Shown piece by piece: positions 20,676 to 32,326 of a stretch of 64,000 nucleotides of DNA; position 1 is the first letter of the stretch, and the number at the start of each line of letters is the position of its first letter. Under the pieces are notes generated by a model. It was not told the DNA's origin. It saw nothing but the letters and a program-made list of their open reading frames with translations, and did no database searches. Both the position numbers and the translations under genes were made by a program. This DNA is from Onthophagus taurus (lineage: Eukaryota; Arthropoda; Insecta; Coleoptera; Scarabaeidae), in the NCBI RefSeq assembly GCF_036711975.1, contig NC_091976.1, positions 34,286,001 to 34,350,000 on the forward strand, written 5' to 3'.

Positions 20676-21121
20676 GTGTACTTTCAAGTTTTGCTTTAAC
20701 TTTAGCCGGTTATTCATTATCAATCTTCTTTTTTTGCGCGGATTGCCCCAGTTATGAAAAGCAAAAAGATTTTGGCCGAATGTGAGTTGTTATAACCACA
20801 AAAATGCGATTTTTAAATTTTTTCTTTTTTTTAAGGATTGCTCATGGGCTTTTATTGATTATAAGTAGTATTTATTTAATGTTTTCGGTTGCAATTTTAA
20901 CGGATCAACTTCATGGAATTTGTGCTGATCGTACGGTTATTGAGCGATTAGCAAAATCGGGGCCTTTCCGACCAGAAACGACCAAAAAGTCACGAATGGA
21001 GGACGTTTGTGGGAATCAACCGAAAATTTGTTGGATTTGCCCGTGTAGTTCACCCCCTCCCGATAAATTACGAGGGTTCGTTAACAGACCCGCACCACAT
21101 CAACGCCCCGAAGTTGTTTAA
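20676..21121 (+). CDS. Dnz1-like terminal exons (alternative exons or partial paralogue)
   Basis: Two exons, 20676-20781 and 20836-21121, match Dnz1 exons 3 and 4: GVLSSFALTLAGYSLSIFFF (membrane segment 3), then LLLIISSIYLMFSVAILTDQL (segment 4), the TTxE-like RTVIERL and a tail SGPFRPETTKKSRMEDVCG ending in a stop. Acceptor phases are identical to Dnz1 exons 3 and 4, so splicing from Dnz1 exon 2 (donor at 17475) would give an in-frame 276-residue protein. No DHHC or N-terminal exons lie between 17990 and 20676, only repeats. The open, diverged frame with good splice sites suggests it is used. It is either a mutually exclusive 3' end of Dnz1 or what is left of a tandem gene copy. Confidence 0.8.
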
Positions 21122-21374
21122 ATAAATAATTTAGTTACTTAAAAATAAAAAACAATTATTTTTAAATAAACATATTTTATTTGAATTTCAAGTCCATTCA
21201 CATATTTTTCTTTATTTAATGTCACTTAATTTTCACTATAAAATTAATGTACAATTATTAACATTCTCAAGCACTTTCACACACATAATTGTTGTCACAA
21301 CAGAATTATTTAATTCAATTGAGCTAACTTGATGATAAATCAGTTTTAAAATATCTTTATTCTTCATTTTTATT

Positions 21375-24300
21375 TCAACGATATAATCTTGATAGGTCTT
21401 TTAGGGCGTGCGTAATCGATTTTGATGTCTCAGACCTACCAACGAAACTTTTATTAAAAAAAAAATTAATCAAAACAATTTAAAAAACTTACCCAATAAC
21501 TTTGAAATGAAATTCGTTTAATTGTTGTGAAGAAACGGTGATAACCCCGTTTCCTCCATCTTTTGGTAACGTTTCCAACGCCGCGTACAACCAGGACGAG
21601 GCTAATTCGCGGTCGTAATCGCACAGGGCCAAGACTAAATCTCCAATTTCGCTTAACATATAAGAATGGAGATAAAAAACTGAGGCTTGTATTAAATTCG
21701 TCATCATTTGTTGGCCGTATTTATTTAAAAGCTTTTTAACCAATTCCGATCGTTCGCAAAAATCGTTTTGATTCCTACTACTTTTACTTGACCCGACAAA
21801 ATCGCAAAGAAATTTCGCCACCGTTATGTTAGCTTCACGGTGATCGATTGTACTCGCTAAAATCGCACACTGAATTATATGATCGATTGCCGTACATTTT
21901 AAGAAAGGTAGTGCTGCTCGTTGAAGTAATCTTGTACATAATCGAAAGAAGTCGTCAACTGTATCCGGATGATTTCTTAATCCGTTTTCCCCTTGTAATA
22001 ATTCGAATGTTGGGGCGAGGAACGTTTGTAACATTTCTAATAAACCCTGTACACAAGTCGCATCAGTTGCGTATTCGTCGACTAAGATACTCCCAACGTA
22101 CAAAAAACACGAATGTTTATGCGCTAAATATAACCGCATTATTTGTCCAACTAAGCTTTCTAAAATCTCTCGTACTTGTTGACTAACACATCTCAACATG
22201 TATCTCATCGTACGACACACCCTCTCCATTATTCTTATATCATTTTGATATTTATCAAAAATCTTTGAAATAATGGGCCACACCTCTAAAATAATGGGTT
22301 TACACGGATGTTGTTCGCCATCTTCTACGCTAATAGTAACATATTTAAAAATCGCGGCTAATCTATCAACCCATAAAACCGGATCTGATTTAGTTCCTCG
22401 AACGGGAACCACATCTTGTTCGATCAATTGCATCAACGGGGTTAATTGCATATAACACAATTCCCTTAAAGCACTTGTTACATCGCGATGGGGCATACAA
22501 CTAACGATGGCCGCCACTCCCGTTAATAAACCAATAACGGCATTATTGGTTATCGCAAACGTATCCACTTGACGCAGCAAATGAACAAGTACCGGAATAT
22601 GTCCAGGCATATGATCTCCACACGTCCCACAAATACTTTGCAAGGCCGTGGCGGCGGCCGCCCCAATTCCTTGCTGAGGTAGACAGTAAACGAGAAAATT
22701 TAAAATCATATCTAGAGTTTCCGGATGTTTTTCGATCCATTCGCATAGTTGTCCCAAGAGAAGTACGGAAGTGTGTCGAACTGCAATGTGGGTATTTTCT
22801 GGTACATTTAAAATCGCTTCAACCACTTTTGGTACAACATCATTTTCTGACCTAAATAATAATTTAAATAAATAAAAAAAAATAATTAAAGGGATCATTC
22901 CCAAAGACGGTAGAATCTAAAATGACTGCTACATAATTTGTAATCTAGAAAATGAAGTTAGTACATACAAAGGGTGGGTTAGTCTGGCTTTTTGCGGGGG
23001 TGGAGAAAGCACCGCGTCGAGTGTCTGCCTCCTCGTGGCATCACTGGATGTGTGTCTTCCACTACTCGTATGCGCTAAAGGAATTTACTAAATAATTGGC
23101 ACTCCAACAGTCCAAGGTGTCGTGTCGTGGTTAAGGATGTGCACGGAAAGGTAACGGCACCAGCTGCTGTTTACAACAATTGTTATACCATGTGCTGGAA
23201 TCCAGCTGGCTGAACCTCATTAAAAACTCCAAAGTCAAGATAGAACAGGTTATACCGAAGACTTTTATCGGTTTATTGCGTTGGCCAAGTGGGAAATACT
23301 TGGTTCCTAATAAGCGGACTCTGGATACTTGGGGACCTCGAGTTTCAACAACGTGGTAGACTTTCTTTCCCTAACTACGCGTAGGACGTCTATGGAACTG
23401 ATTAAAGCAACTATAAAAAAGGTTGATGCAACTCCGAGCGCATCGAGGCAGAAATTGCCTTCAACTAGTGGAAGCGCAGAGGATTTTACAATGTCCTCCG
23501 GTTAAGACCATAACACTGATCTAGGCCACCTATGCAAACAAGACGGAAAAGTACACTGAGTCGTAAATACACAACGGAGTAAGGTGGGCTATTTCTAATT
23601 TTAAGCCCTAAAATCACTTGGAGGGGATGGAATTCTGCCTATTTTTCTGCAAAAAAAATCATGGAAGACCTGCTCCCAGTAATAATATCCCTATATACCT
23701 ACACCATAGAGAAAAGTAAAGGTGGTCTTCATACCTAAAGGTGGTAGGCGTTCAAACGCCGATCCCAAGGCACACAGACCTATTAGCCTAACTTCATTTC
23801 TTCTCAAAGGGATGGAAAAGGTAATTGATCAATACCTTACGAATGGAGTGCTTGTCACCAATCCACTCCATCCGAGTCAACATGCTTACCAGACAGCAAA
23901 ATCAACAATTACTGCTCTCCATGTTTTGACAAGCAGTTTAGAGGAGACAATTAGAACTAAAGAGATAGAACCCTATGTGCTTTCATAGACATAGAGACTT
24001 TTGTATTTAGAAATAGAGTGCTCTCACCTCTCCTGGTAGTTGATGACTTGATGAAAACCTAAATGAAAAATGGATTCATGATTCAGGGGTATACTGATGA
24101 CCTGGTAATCACAATCCGAGGTAAATATGACACAAACATAACTCAATTAATGCAGAAAGCCCTAGTACTTACCAGCGCTTGGTGTAATGGGCTCAGCATC
24201 AATAAAAACAAAATCGAAATAGGGACTATTTCGATTTTCAATCGGAGAAGGAAGCTACAATTGAGAGGACTTTCTATTGAAAGTAGAACTATAAACCTCA

Positions 24301-27300
24301 AAACAGAAGTTAAATACCTAGGGGTAATACTAGACAGTACATTAAACTGGAACTCCCACATAGGCAAGGTGAGGAAAAAGGCCATTATGGCTAACCAGAT
24401 CTGCCGCACGATCCTCGGAAGGAAAAGGGGTCTTAACCCTTTAAGGACGATTGCCGTATATATACGTTTCACAAAAATCAGTCCCAGAGACGAACGCCGT
24501 ATATATACGCAAAAGGTTTTGAGTATCTTATGACATTCATATACGGCTCAATTTAAAATTTGTGTCTTATAGGCGAAAGCCGTTTTTAAACGGCACAAAA
24601 TTTTGTACTGCACAGACGAGCGCCGTATATAAGCGTTGTTTTTACACACGTGGTCAATGTTCAAAAACACCACATGTTCTATATTTTTTTATAAGTGATA
24701 TATTTTCCGTAATAAGTGAAACAACGGATGATTAGTGTTGTGCACAATGTCCTACAGAATGGATTTTTACGTGGACAGCAGCGATGAAGAGCCATTTGAA
24801 GACAGCGGAAGCGAATATTTACCAAGTGAAGATGAAGAGTCTGAAGAAGATGATATGTTAATTGATGAATATCAAGATGTAATGTTAGTAGAAAGTGTAA
24901 GTGAAGACAGTAATCATGAACTAGAAACCGACCTAGCGACGACAGAAAAAGATTACGCCGACATAAAAATAATTTGGGGAGACAGTGATTTCGTTCCAAC
25001 AATTTTCGAATTTGATCCTACAAATAGCGGCATCAGGAATGATTCTTTGTCTGAAAAGTCCATAGAATTTGATTATTTTGCAAGCCTATTTACCGAAGAT
25101 ATCGTAGAATATATTGTAACCGAAACTAACCGATATGCTAATCAAAATCAGGCAAAGGATTGGAAAGAACTTTCAACACAAGAATTTTATGTTTTTATCG
25201 GTCTAACAATGCTAATGTCTCGAAACAAAAAAACTAATTTAAAAGAATATTGGTCTACAGATTCTTTGCTCGAGTCTCCAATCTTTTCTAGAATCATGCC
25301 TAGGGACAAATATATGAGTATTCTTTCAAATCTTCATTTTGTGAATAATGAAAAACAACCTACGACTAAACTATATAAGGTAGAAAAAGTCCTCAAACTC
25401 ATAAAGGAGAACTTCCAAAAACAGTTCTACCCGTTTGAGAATTTAGTTGTTGATGAAAGCATGGTGTTATTTAAAGGACGTTTAAGCTTTAAACAATACA
25501 TAAAGACGAAAACGCATCGCTTTGGAATGAAACTGTATGTTCTTTGTGATTGTGAAACTGGAATGGTTCTTGATTTCGTTGTGTATGTTGGAAATGATAC
25601 AAAACAATTTGTTGAAGAAATAAAGGGTCTAGGATCTTCAGGATCTGTCGTAGTGTCTCTTATGAAACCATACCTTGACAAGGGACACAAGCTTTTCACA
25701 GACAACTACTATTCCAGCCCAATTTTGGCAAATTATCTTTTCGAAAAAAAAACGAACACCTGTGGAACTGTGCGTGAAAGTAGAAAATATATGCCTACAC
25801 TGAAAAAAAAACTGAAGAAGGGCGAATTGTCTTCGAAAAGTAGCGATAAAATTCTTGTCATAAAATGGAAAGATCGCCGCGACGTAACTATGATATCTAC
25901 AATGCACGAGAACAAAATAGTAATCATGGATAAAATTGACAAGCGAACAAATGAGGCTACGAAAAAACCACTGTGTGTAATCAATTACAACGAGAGAATG
26001 GGAGCAGTTGATCGCACAGATATGATGTTGAGCAATATAGAATGCATGCGCAAAAGTATGAAGTGGTACAAGAAACTTTTCTTCCACTCATTAGATTTAT
26101 TAATTCTAAACTCGCACGCAATGATGCAAACAAAAAATGTTAACAAAATTCCTTTTGGTGATTTCCAAATTTTTGAAAAGTAAGTATCACCCCTGAATTG
26201 TAACATTTTTAACTTCATATTTAACACAGGTTTCCTCTTGACTACCCTACTATAAGAATAGCTCGTGGTGTGCCAGATGTTAGAAGGTTGGTGGAAAAAC
26301 ATTTTCCTCACGTTGTTCCTGCAACACCGACAAATAAGACACCTCAAAGAAGATGTGTAGTATGTTCGCAAACAATTTTAGGACCCAGAAAGAGGAAAGA
26401 TTCACGGTACATGTGTACCATTTGCAACGTGGGGTTGTGTCTGACGCCTTGCTTCGAAATTTACCACACTAAAAACCAATACTGAAAGAAATAAAAGTTG
26501 CTGTTGTTCATATGTACAATAAATAATTTTCTGATTTCTCTTTTTATTATTTCTCCATAGATAAACAATTAAATCGCCTATAAACATAGCAAACATTTGT
26601 TGCCGTACATATACGGCGGTCGTCTGTGCGGCAATAACATCGGTGCCGTCTGAGAGGTAAGCGAATAAATTTTGGAGCCGTCCTTAAAGGGTTAAACCAC
26701 GAATGAATTAGGCCTATGTAGCAATAATCAGACCCATGGTCGCCTATGCCTCACTGGTTTGGTGGCCAAAAAGGAATCATAAAACAGCACAACAACAGCT
26801 GGCACACACTACTTCATTTATATATACAAAAGCTGATATAGGGTAACCTCAGAGGACACTTCGGAATCGAAGGCCGTTCGATCCGGAATAGGCATGGGCA
26901 TTAGCGGACCAAATAGCCGCATTAAATTGCCCCTCAGCTCGGATATAACCATTTTCAAGCAAAAGCACTTGCCATAAACTTCTGCACTACTTTGGGACAG
27001 AAAGGTGCATCCATAAACATTTTTACGGACAGTTGGGCCGCCCTAAAGGCAATTCAGGCCTACACAGCAACCTGAGAGACCTCGCTAGGAGTAATGAGAA
27101 GGCGGACAAGCTGACCAAAGAGGCAGAAAAGTGTGGATGGACCCCAACCCGGCTGTGGACTACAAAAAAGCCACCTAAAACAAGTAATCAACAGTTGGGA
27201 GGCCTCAAAGGTAGCCTTATGCTGGAAAGAACGTCCAGGTCACAGACAAGCATAGAGCATTATAACTCCGCCACAAAAGAAAACCAAAGAGGTTTCATGC

Positions 27301-30300
27301 CTCAGCTCAGATATAATCATTTTTCAAGCAAAAGCACTTGCTATAAACTTCTGCACTACTTTGAACCTACAAAAGGGACAGAAAGGTGCATCCATAAACA
27401 TTTTTACGGACAGTTGGGCCGCCCTAAAGGCAATTCAGGTCTACACAGCAACCTGAGAGAACTCGCTAGGAGTAATGAGAAGGCGGACAAGCTGACCAAA
27501 GAGGCAGAAAAGCGTGGATGGACCCCAACCCGGCTGTGGACTACAAAAAAGCCACCTAAAACAAGTAATCAACAATTGGGAGGCCTCAAAGGTAGCCTTA
27601 CGCTGGAAAGAACTTCCAGGTCACAGACAAGCAAAGAGCATTATAACTCCGCCACAAAAGAAAACCAAAGAGGTTTCATGCCTCAGCTCAGATATAATCA
27701 TTTTTCAAGCAAAAGCACTTGCTATAAACTTCTGTACTACTTTGAACCTACAAAAGGGACAGAAAGGTGCATCCATAAACATTTTTACGGACAGTTGGGC
27801 CGCCCTAAAGGCAATTCAGGTCTACACAGCAACCTGAGAGAACTCGCTAGGAGCAATGAAAAGGCGGACAAACTGACCAAAGAGGCAGAAAAGCGTGGAT
27901 GGACCCCAACCCGGCTGTGGACTACAAAAAAGCCACCTAAAACAAGTAATCAACAATTGGGAGGCCTCAAAGGTAGCCTTACGCTGGAAAGAACTTCCAG
28001 GTCACAGACAAGCATAGAGCATTATAACTCCGCCACAAAAGAAAGCCAAAAAGGTTTTACGGAATAGGCATGGGCATTAGCGGCCGAAATAGTTAAATTG
28101 CCCCTCAGCTCAGATATAACCATTTTTCAAGCAAAAGCACTTGCTATAAACTTCTGCACTATTTTGAACCTACAAAAGGGACAGAAAGGTGCATCCATAA
28201 ACATTTTTACGAACAGTTGGGCCGCCCTAAAGACAATTCAGGCCTACACAGCAACCTGAGAGAAATCGCTAGGAGTAATGAGAAGGCGGACAAGCTGACC
28301 AAAGAGGCAGAAAAGCGTGGATGGACCCCAACCCGGCTGTGGACTACAAAAAAGCCACCTAAAACAAGTAATCAACAATTGGGAGACCTCAAAGGTAGCC
28401 TTACGCTGGAAAGAACTTCCAGGTCACAGACAAGCATAGAGCATTATAACTCCGCCACAAAAGAAAGCCAAAAAGGTTTTACGGAATAGGCATGGGCATT
28501 AGCGGCCGAAATAGTTAAATTGCCCCTCAGCTCAGATATAACCATTTTTCAAGCAAAAGCACTTGCTATAAACTTCTGCACTATTTTGAACCTACAAAAG
28601 GGACAGAAAGGTGCATCCATAAACATTTTTACGAACAGTTGGGCCGCCCTAAAGACAATTCAGGCCTACACAGCAACCTGAGAGACCTCGCTAGGAGCAA
28701 TGAGAAGGCGGACAAGCTGACCAAAGAGGCAGAAAAGCGTGGATGGACCCCAACCCGGCTGTGGACTACAAAAAAGCCACCTAAAACAAGTAATCAACAA
28801 TTGGGAGACCTCAAAGGTAGCCTTACGCTGGAAAGAACTTCCAGGTCACAGACAAGCATAGAGCATTATAACTCCGCCACAAAAGAAAGCCAAAAAGGTT
28901 TTACGGAATAGGCATGGGCATTAGCGGCCGAAATAGTTAAATTGCCCCTCAGCTCAGATATAACCATTTTTCAAGCAAAAGCACTTGCTATAAACTTCTG
29001 CACTATTTTGAACCTACAAAAGGGACAGAAAGGTGCATCCATAAACATTTTTACGAACAGTTGGGCCGCCCTAAAGACAATTCAGGCCTACACAGCAACC
29101 TGAGAGACCTCGCTAGGAGCAATGAGAAGGCGGACAAGCTGACCAAAGAGGCAGAAAAGCGTGGATGGACCCCAACCCGGCTGTGGACTACAAAAAAGCC
29201 ACCTAAAACAAGTAATCAACAATTGGGAGACCTCAAAGGTACCTATACGCTGAAAAGAACTTCCAGGTCACAGACAAGCATAGAGCATTATAACTCCGCT
29301 ACAAAAGAAAGCCAAAAAGGTTTTACGGAATAGGCATGGGCATTAGCGGTCGAAATAGTTAAATTGCCCCTCAGCTCAGATATAACCATTTTTCAAGCAA
29401 AAGCACTTGCTGTAAACTTCTGCACTACTTTGAACCTACAAAAGGGACAGAAAGGTGCATCCATAAACATTTTTACGAACAGTTGGGCCGCCCTAAAGAC
29501 AATTCACGCCTACACAGCAACCTGAGAGAACTCGCTACGAGCAATGAGAAGGCGGACAAGCTGACCGAAGAGGCAGAAAAGCGTGGATGGACCCCAACCC
29601 GGCTGTGGACTACAAAAAAGCCACCTAAAACAAGTAATCAACAATTGGAAGACCTCAAAGGTAGCTATACGCTGGAAAGAACTTCCAGGTCACAGACAAG
29701 CATAGAGCATTATAACTCCGCCACAAAAGAAAGCCAAAACGGTTTTACGGAATAGGCATGGGCATTAGCGGCCGAAATAGTTTAATTGCCCCTCAGCTCA
29801 GATATAACCATTTTTCAAGCAAAAGCACTTGCTATAAACTTCTGCACTACTTTGAACCTATAAAAGGGACAGAAAGGTGCATCCATAAACATTTTTACAG
29901 ACAGTTGGGCCGCCCTAATGGCAATTCAGGCCTACACAGCAACCTGAGAGAACTCGCTAGGAGCAATGAGAAGGCGGACAAGCTGAGCAAAGAGGCAGAA
30001 AAGCGTGGATGGACGCCAACCCGGCTGTGGACTACAAAAAAGCCACCTAAAACAAGTAATCAACAGTTGGGAGGCCTTAAAGGTAGCCTTACGCTGGAAA
30101 GAACTTCCAGGTCACAGACAAGCAAAGAGCATTATAACTCCGCCACAAAGGTTTCATGCCTCAGCAAAGGACTATAACTTGTCGACTTTGCAACGACGAG
30201 TCAGAAAAGGCTAAACATGTAATGTATGTAATTGATGTAATTGCATCGCCTAAAACACAAAATTTTCGGTAAAGCTCTTTTGACCCCTACCGACATAGGA

Positions 30301-31969
30301 ACAAGACCTTGGAGCAATACTAAGGTTCATTAAGGACATTACACTTGCCCTAAACTTTTGGAGGGCTGAAGTTACAATAGATCTTATAGGTCGCGATGAT
30401 GAGAGGAGCGCTCTCATCAGCAATAATAAGCATATAAGGATGTAGCAGTCCTCTTAGATTCTACTGTCCTTGGGTAATCCTTTAAAATACTTACGGCAAA
30501 ACATTTTTGGCAACAGCTTGCATAACAAATAGCGCAGCTTCGGTACTTTCCCAAGTAACTCCCGGAACTTGCAAATTCATAAACATCTGTCTAAAACAAC
30601 TACAACTCCCCACAATAAACACAACATCTTTAATTAAATCGGAAACCTTCAATCGAAAATCTTTAAAATCATCGCCCTCGTCTAAAAGTCCTTCGTGATC
30701 GGGTTCAATTTGGCAATGCCTGCAAAGGGCGGTTACTAATCGTTCAATATACGGTCTGTATAATTCCGTGGTGGTTTTATCCTTTCTATTATAAAGTTCT
30801 TCGCTTAATAAATACCACAAATTAAAAGTAATTTCGGCTACTTCGTAATCGTGATGTCCAACGCAAAGAAGTACCAAGTCGAAAACTTTAATTGCAAAAT
30901 GAGGTTGATTGAGTGGCGCGTTTACGATTTTGTCTAAAAACGATTCTCCTAATTCGGTAAAAATCCTGCAGTAATTCATCGATTTATCTTGATCTTCGTT
31001 TGCAACGCTTAAATGATATGGAACTTCAAAGTTTAAGATGCTATTGAAAAGGAACATTTCTAAGCTGTGTTGGTTGTTGTTCGACTCCAAACATCTTAAT
31101 AATGTGCATAAACACTCGGTGGCTGCGTCGTGTAACGCCCCTAAAATCGGGGGATGTTTTTCACTTTCTTGTTTATAACAAAGTACATTTAAAGCGTGAG
31201 CAACGACTGAGTTATCGGAGACATCTTCTAATTGTATCGCCCCCACGCTAACCCACGATGTAAAACAACGAATAATTTTTACGTTTAGATGGACGTTTTC
31301 GTGTAAATTTGTCGAATAATTACTGCAACAGTGCTTTAAGAATTCGTTCACAGTTGGAGCGCAACATTTAAAATCTGCTTGTATTTCTATACGACGATTC
31401 TCGCCCAATCTAACCGAACGGATTTCTAATTCTTCTGGAAGAACTATGAGTACTTCAAGAAGTGGCCATAAGTGAGATTGGGAGAACCGATTAACAAGAT
31501 CTAACGTTGCTTTTTGCCAAATGGGCATTTGTAAGATGAGATCAGCCAAAGCTAAAGATAATTGAGTTACGATGATGGGATTTGTTGTTTCCGTTATTTT
31601 ACTAATATGATCAAGAAGTGAATCTCTTAAAGAAGAGTGTACTTCAAAAGGTAATTCGTGGAAAGACTGGTGGATTTTTGTACGCATCGTTTGCGCTGCG
31701 AAATAACATGATTCTAAGTCTGCCTTGTGGTGGAGTAATTCGTCAGCTATCGTCCAGGCGTGTACCTAAAATATTTATTGTTCCAATCTAATTAATTAAG
31801 TTAATACAATTATGTAAGGATTAAAATCGTTTTTACAGGAATAAAAACTTACTGATTTTTGTAGATCTCCAAGCCATTGGGATGCTCTTTCCTTTTCACT
31901 TGTGTTGGGGTTATTGTACAAAGCTGAAATAGCCATATAAACGATATCTAAGGTTGGTTTCTGATCCAT
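21375..31969 (-). CDS. TNPO3: Transportin-3 (SR-protein import receptor)
   Basis: Four exons: 31969-31853, 31765-30495, 22851-21493 and 21435-21375, giving 935 residues (human 923). TNPO3 is a karyopherin-beta that carries phosphorylated SR splicing factors into the nucleus and is released by RanGTP. The N-terminal segment [24 protein letters not shown] is the importin N-terminal HEAT pair. [60 protein letters not shown] and the extreme C-terminus [13 protein letters not shown] align closely with vertebrate TNPO3. Exon 2/3 are joined across a 7.6 kb intron filled with a LINE and piggyBac on the opposite strand. It is divergent from eIF2B5 (357 bases between ATGs). Confidence 0.96.
24437..26691 (+). 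mobile_element. piggyBac element, intact-looking
   Basis: Perfect TTAA target duplications (24433-24436 and 26692-26695) flank inverted tips CCCTTTAAGGACG / CGTCCTTAAAGGG. Subterminal GCCGTATATATACG motifs are repeated near the left end and mirrored at the right end (GCCGTACATATACGGC). The element is 2255 bp and carries one two-exon transposase. It interrupts LINE sequence and has no visible lesion, so it is young and may be mobile. Confidence 0.93.
24747..26485 (+). CDS. piggyBac transposase
   Basis: Exon 1 24747-26179 and exon 2 26230-26485 join in frame (GTAAGT donor, CACAG acceptor) to give 562 residues. The acidic N-terminus ([15 protein letters not shown]) is typical. The DDE/D core has three aspartates in their usual settings: [26 protein letters not shown] and [12 protein letters not shown]. 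The C-terminal cysteine-rich finger is wholly in exon 2: [10 protein letters not shown]...[11 protein letters not shown]...CFEIYH, a RING-like CxxC pattern that binds the element's ends. The transposase cuts and pastes at TTAA without footprint. No frame lesion is seen. Many piggyBac genes lack introns, so this 50 base intron is a small peculiarity. Confidence 0.92.
26932..30175. repeat. Eight-unit satellite derived from a LINE RNase H domain
   Basis: Reference points AGTTGGGCCGCCC recur at 27031, 27412, 27792, 28214, 28636, 29058, 29480 and 29903: first a 381 bp unit type, then a 422 bp type that includes an added segment GGCATGGGCATTAGCGGCCG. Each unit contains the RNase H pieces [15 protein letters not shown] in one frame and [13 protein letters not shown] in another, so the unit is an internally deleted part of the host LINE. 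The open frames of 90-344 codons that cross units arise from the repeats and are not genes. Confidence 0.9.
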
Positions 31970-32326
31970 TTTAAATTAATAAAACTATTCTCAGCCGATA
32001 TACTTATAGAAAAAACCGACAAAACTCATTATTTATAAATCATAGTTGTCATGCTGTCAAAACTAAGGCCCGGTAGCGGTATGGTTTCTAAAATGTGGTG
32101 GCCAACTTAACTATTATATTACCAACATAAATTTAAATAACTAAAGATTCATTAAAATAATTTTTAAATTAACTATAATTCTTTTTTCATTTACGCATTA
32201 AATTTAATTTAAAATGAATTCAATTTAATAAAAGTTATTTAAATCAAAATTAAATTATTTAAAAAAAAAGCGACCTCTATCGCAAAATCTCGAAATGTTA
32301 TTAGACACTTATTTAACCTCAAAAAC
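31970..32326. promoter_or_regulatory. Shared upstream region of TNPO3 and eIF2B5
   Basis: 357 bases between divergent ATGs. It is AT-rich with no gene. Two housekeeping genes would be driven from here in opposite directions. Confidence 0.5.

Larger units (their letters stand above)
22920..30480 (+). mobile_element. LINE with RNase H (I/R1-like) inside the TNPO3 intron, interrupted
   Basis: Antisense to TNPO3. Degraded 5' part from about 22960; reverse transcriptase pieces at 23700-23987 ([40 protein letters not shown]) and 24063-24430 ([33 protein letters not shown]). The piggyBac element follows at 24437-26691. LINE sequence resumes ([20 protein letters not shown]), then comes an RNase H region amplified into a tandem array (26932-30170), and a 3' remainder ([20 protein letters not shown]). 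Multiple frame breaks; the catalytic tyrosine of the usual F/Y-x-D-D box is present as YTDD. Not active. Confidence 0.75.

Noticed and set aside
25427-26371. Minus-strand frames of 83-149 codons
   Set aside because: Shadows of the piggyBac transposase coding strand.
27033-28067. 344-codon repetitive open frame that looks like a repeat protein
   Set aside because: It is in a frame shifted from the LINE RNase H and exists only because the 381 bp unit length is a multiple of three; the 422 bp units break it.
26932-30175. CRISPR-like or VNTR minisatellite array
   Set aside because: Units are 381-422 bp without spacers and clearly derive from the surrounding LINE.
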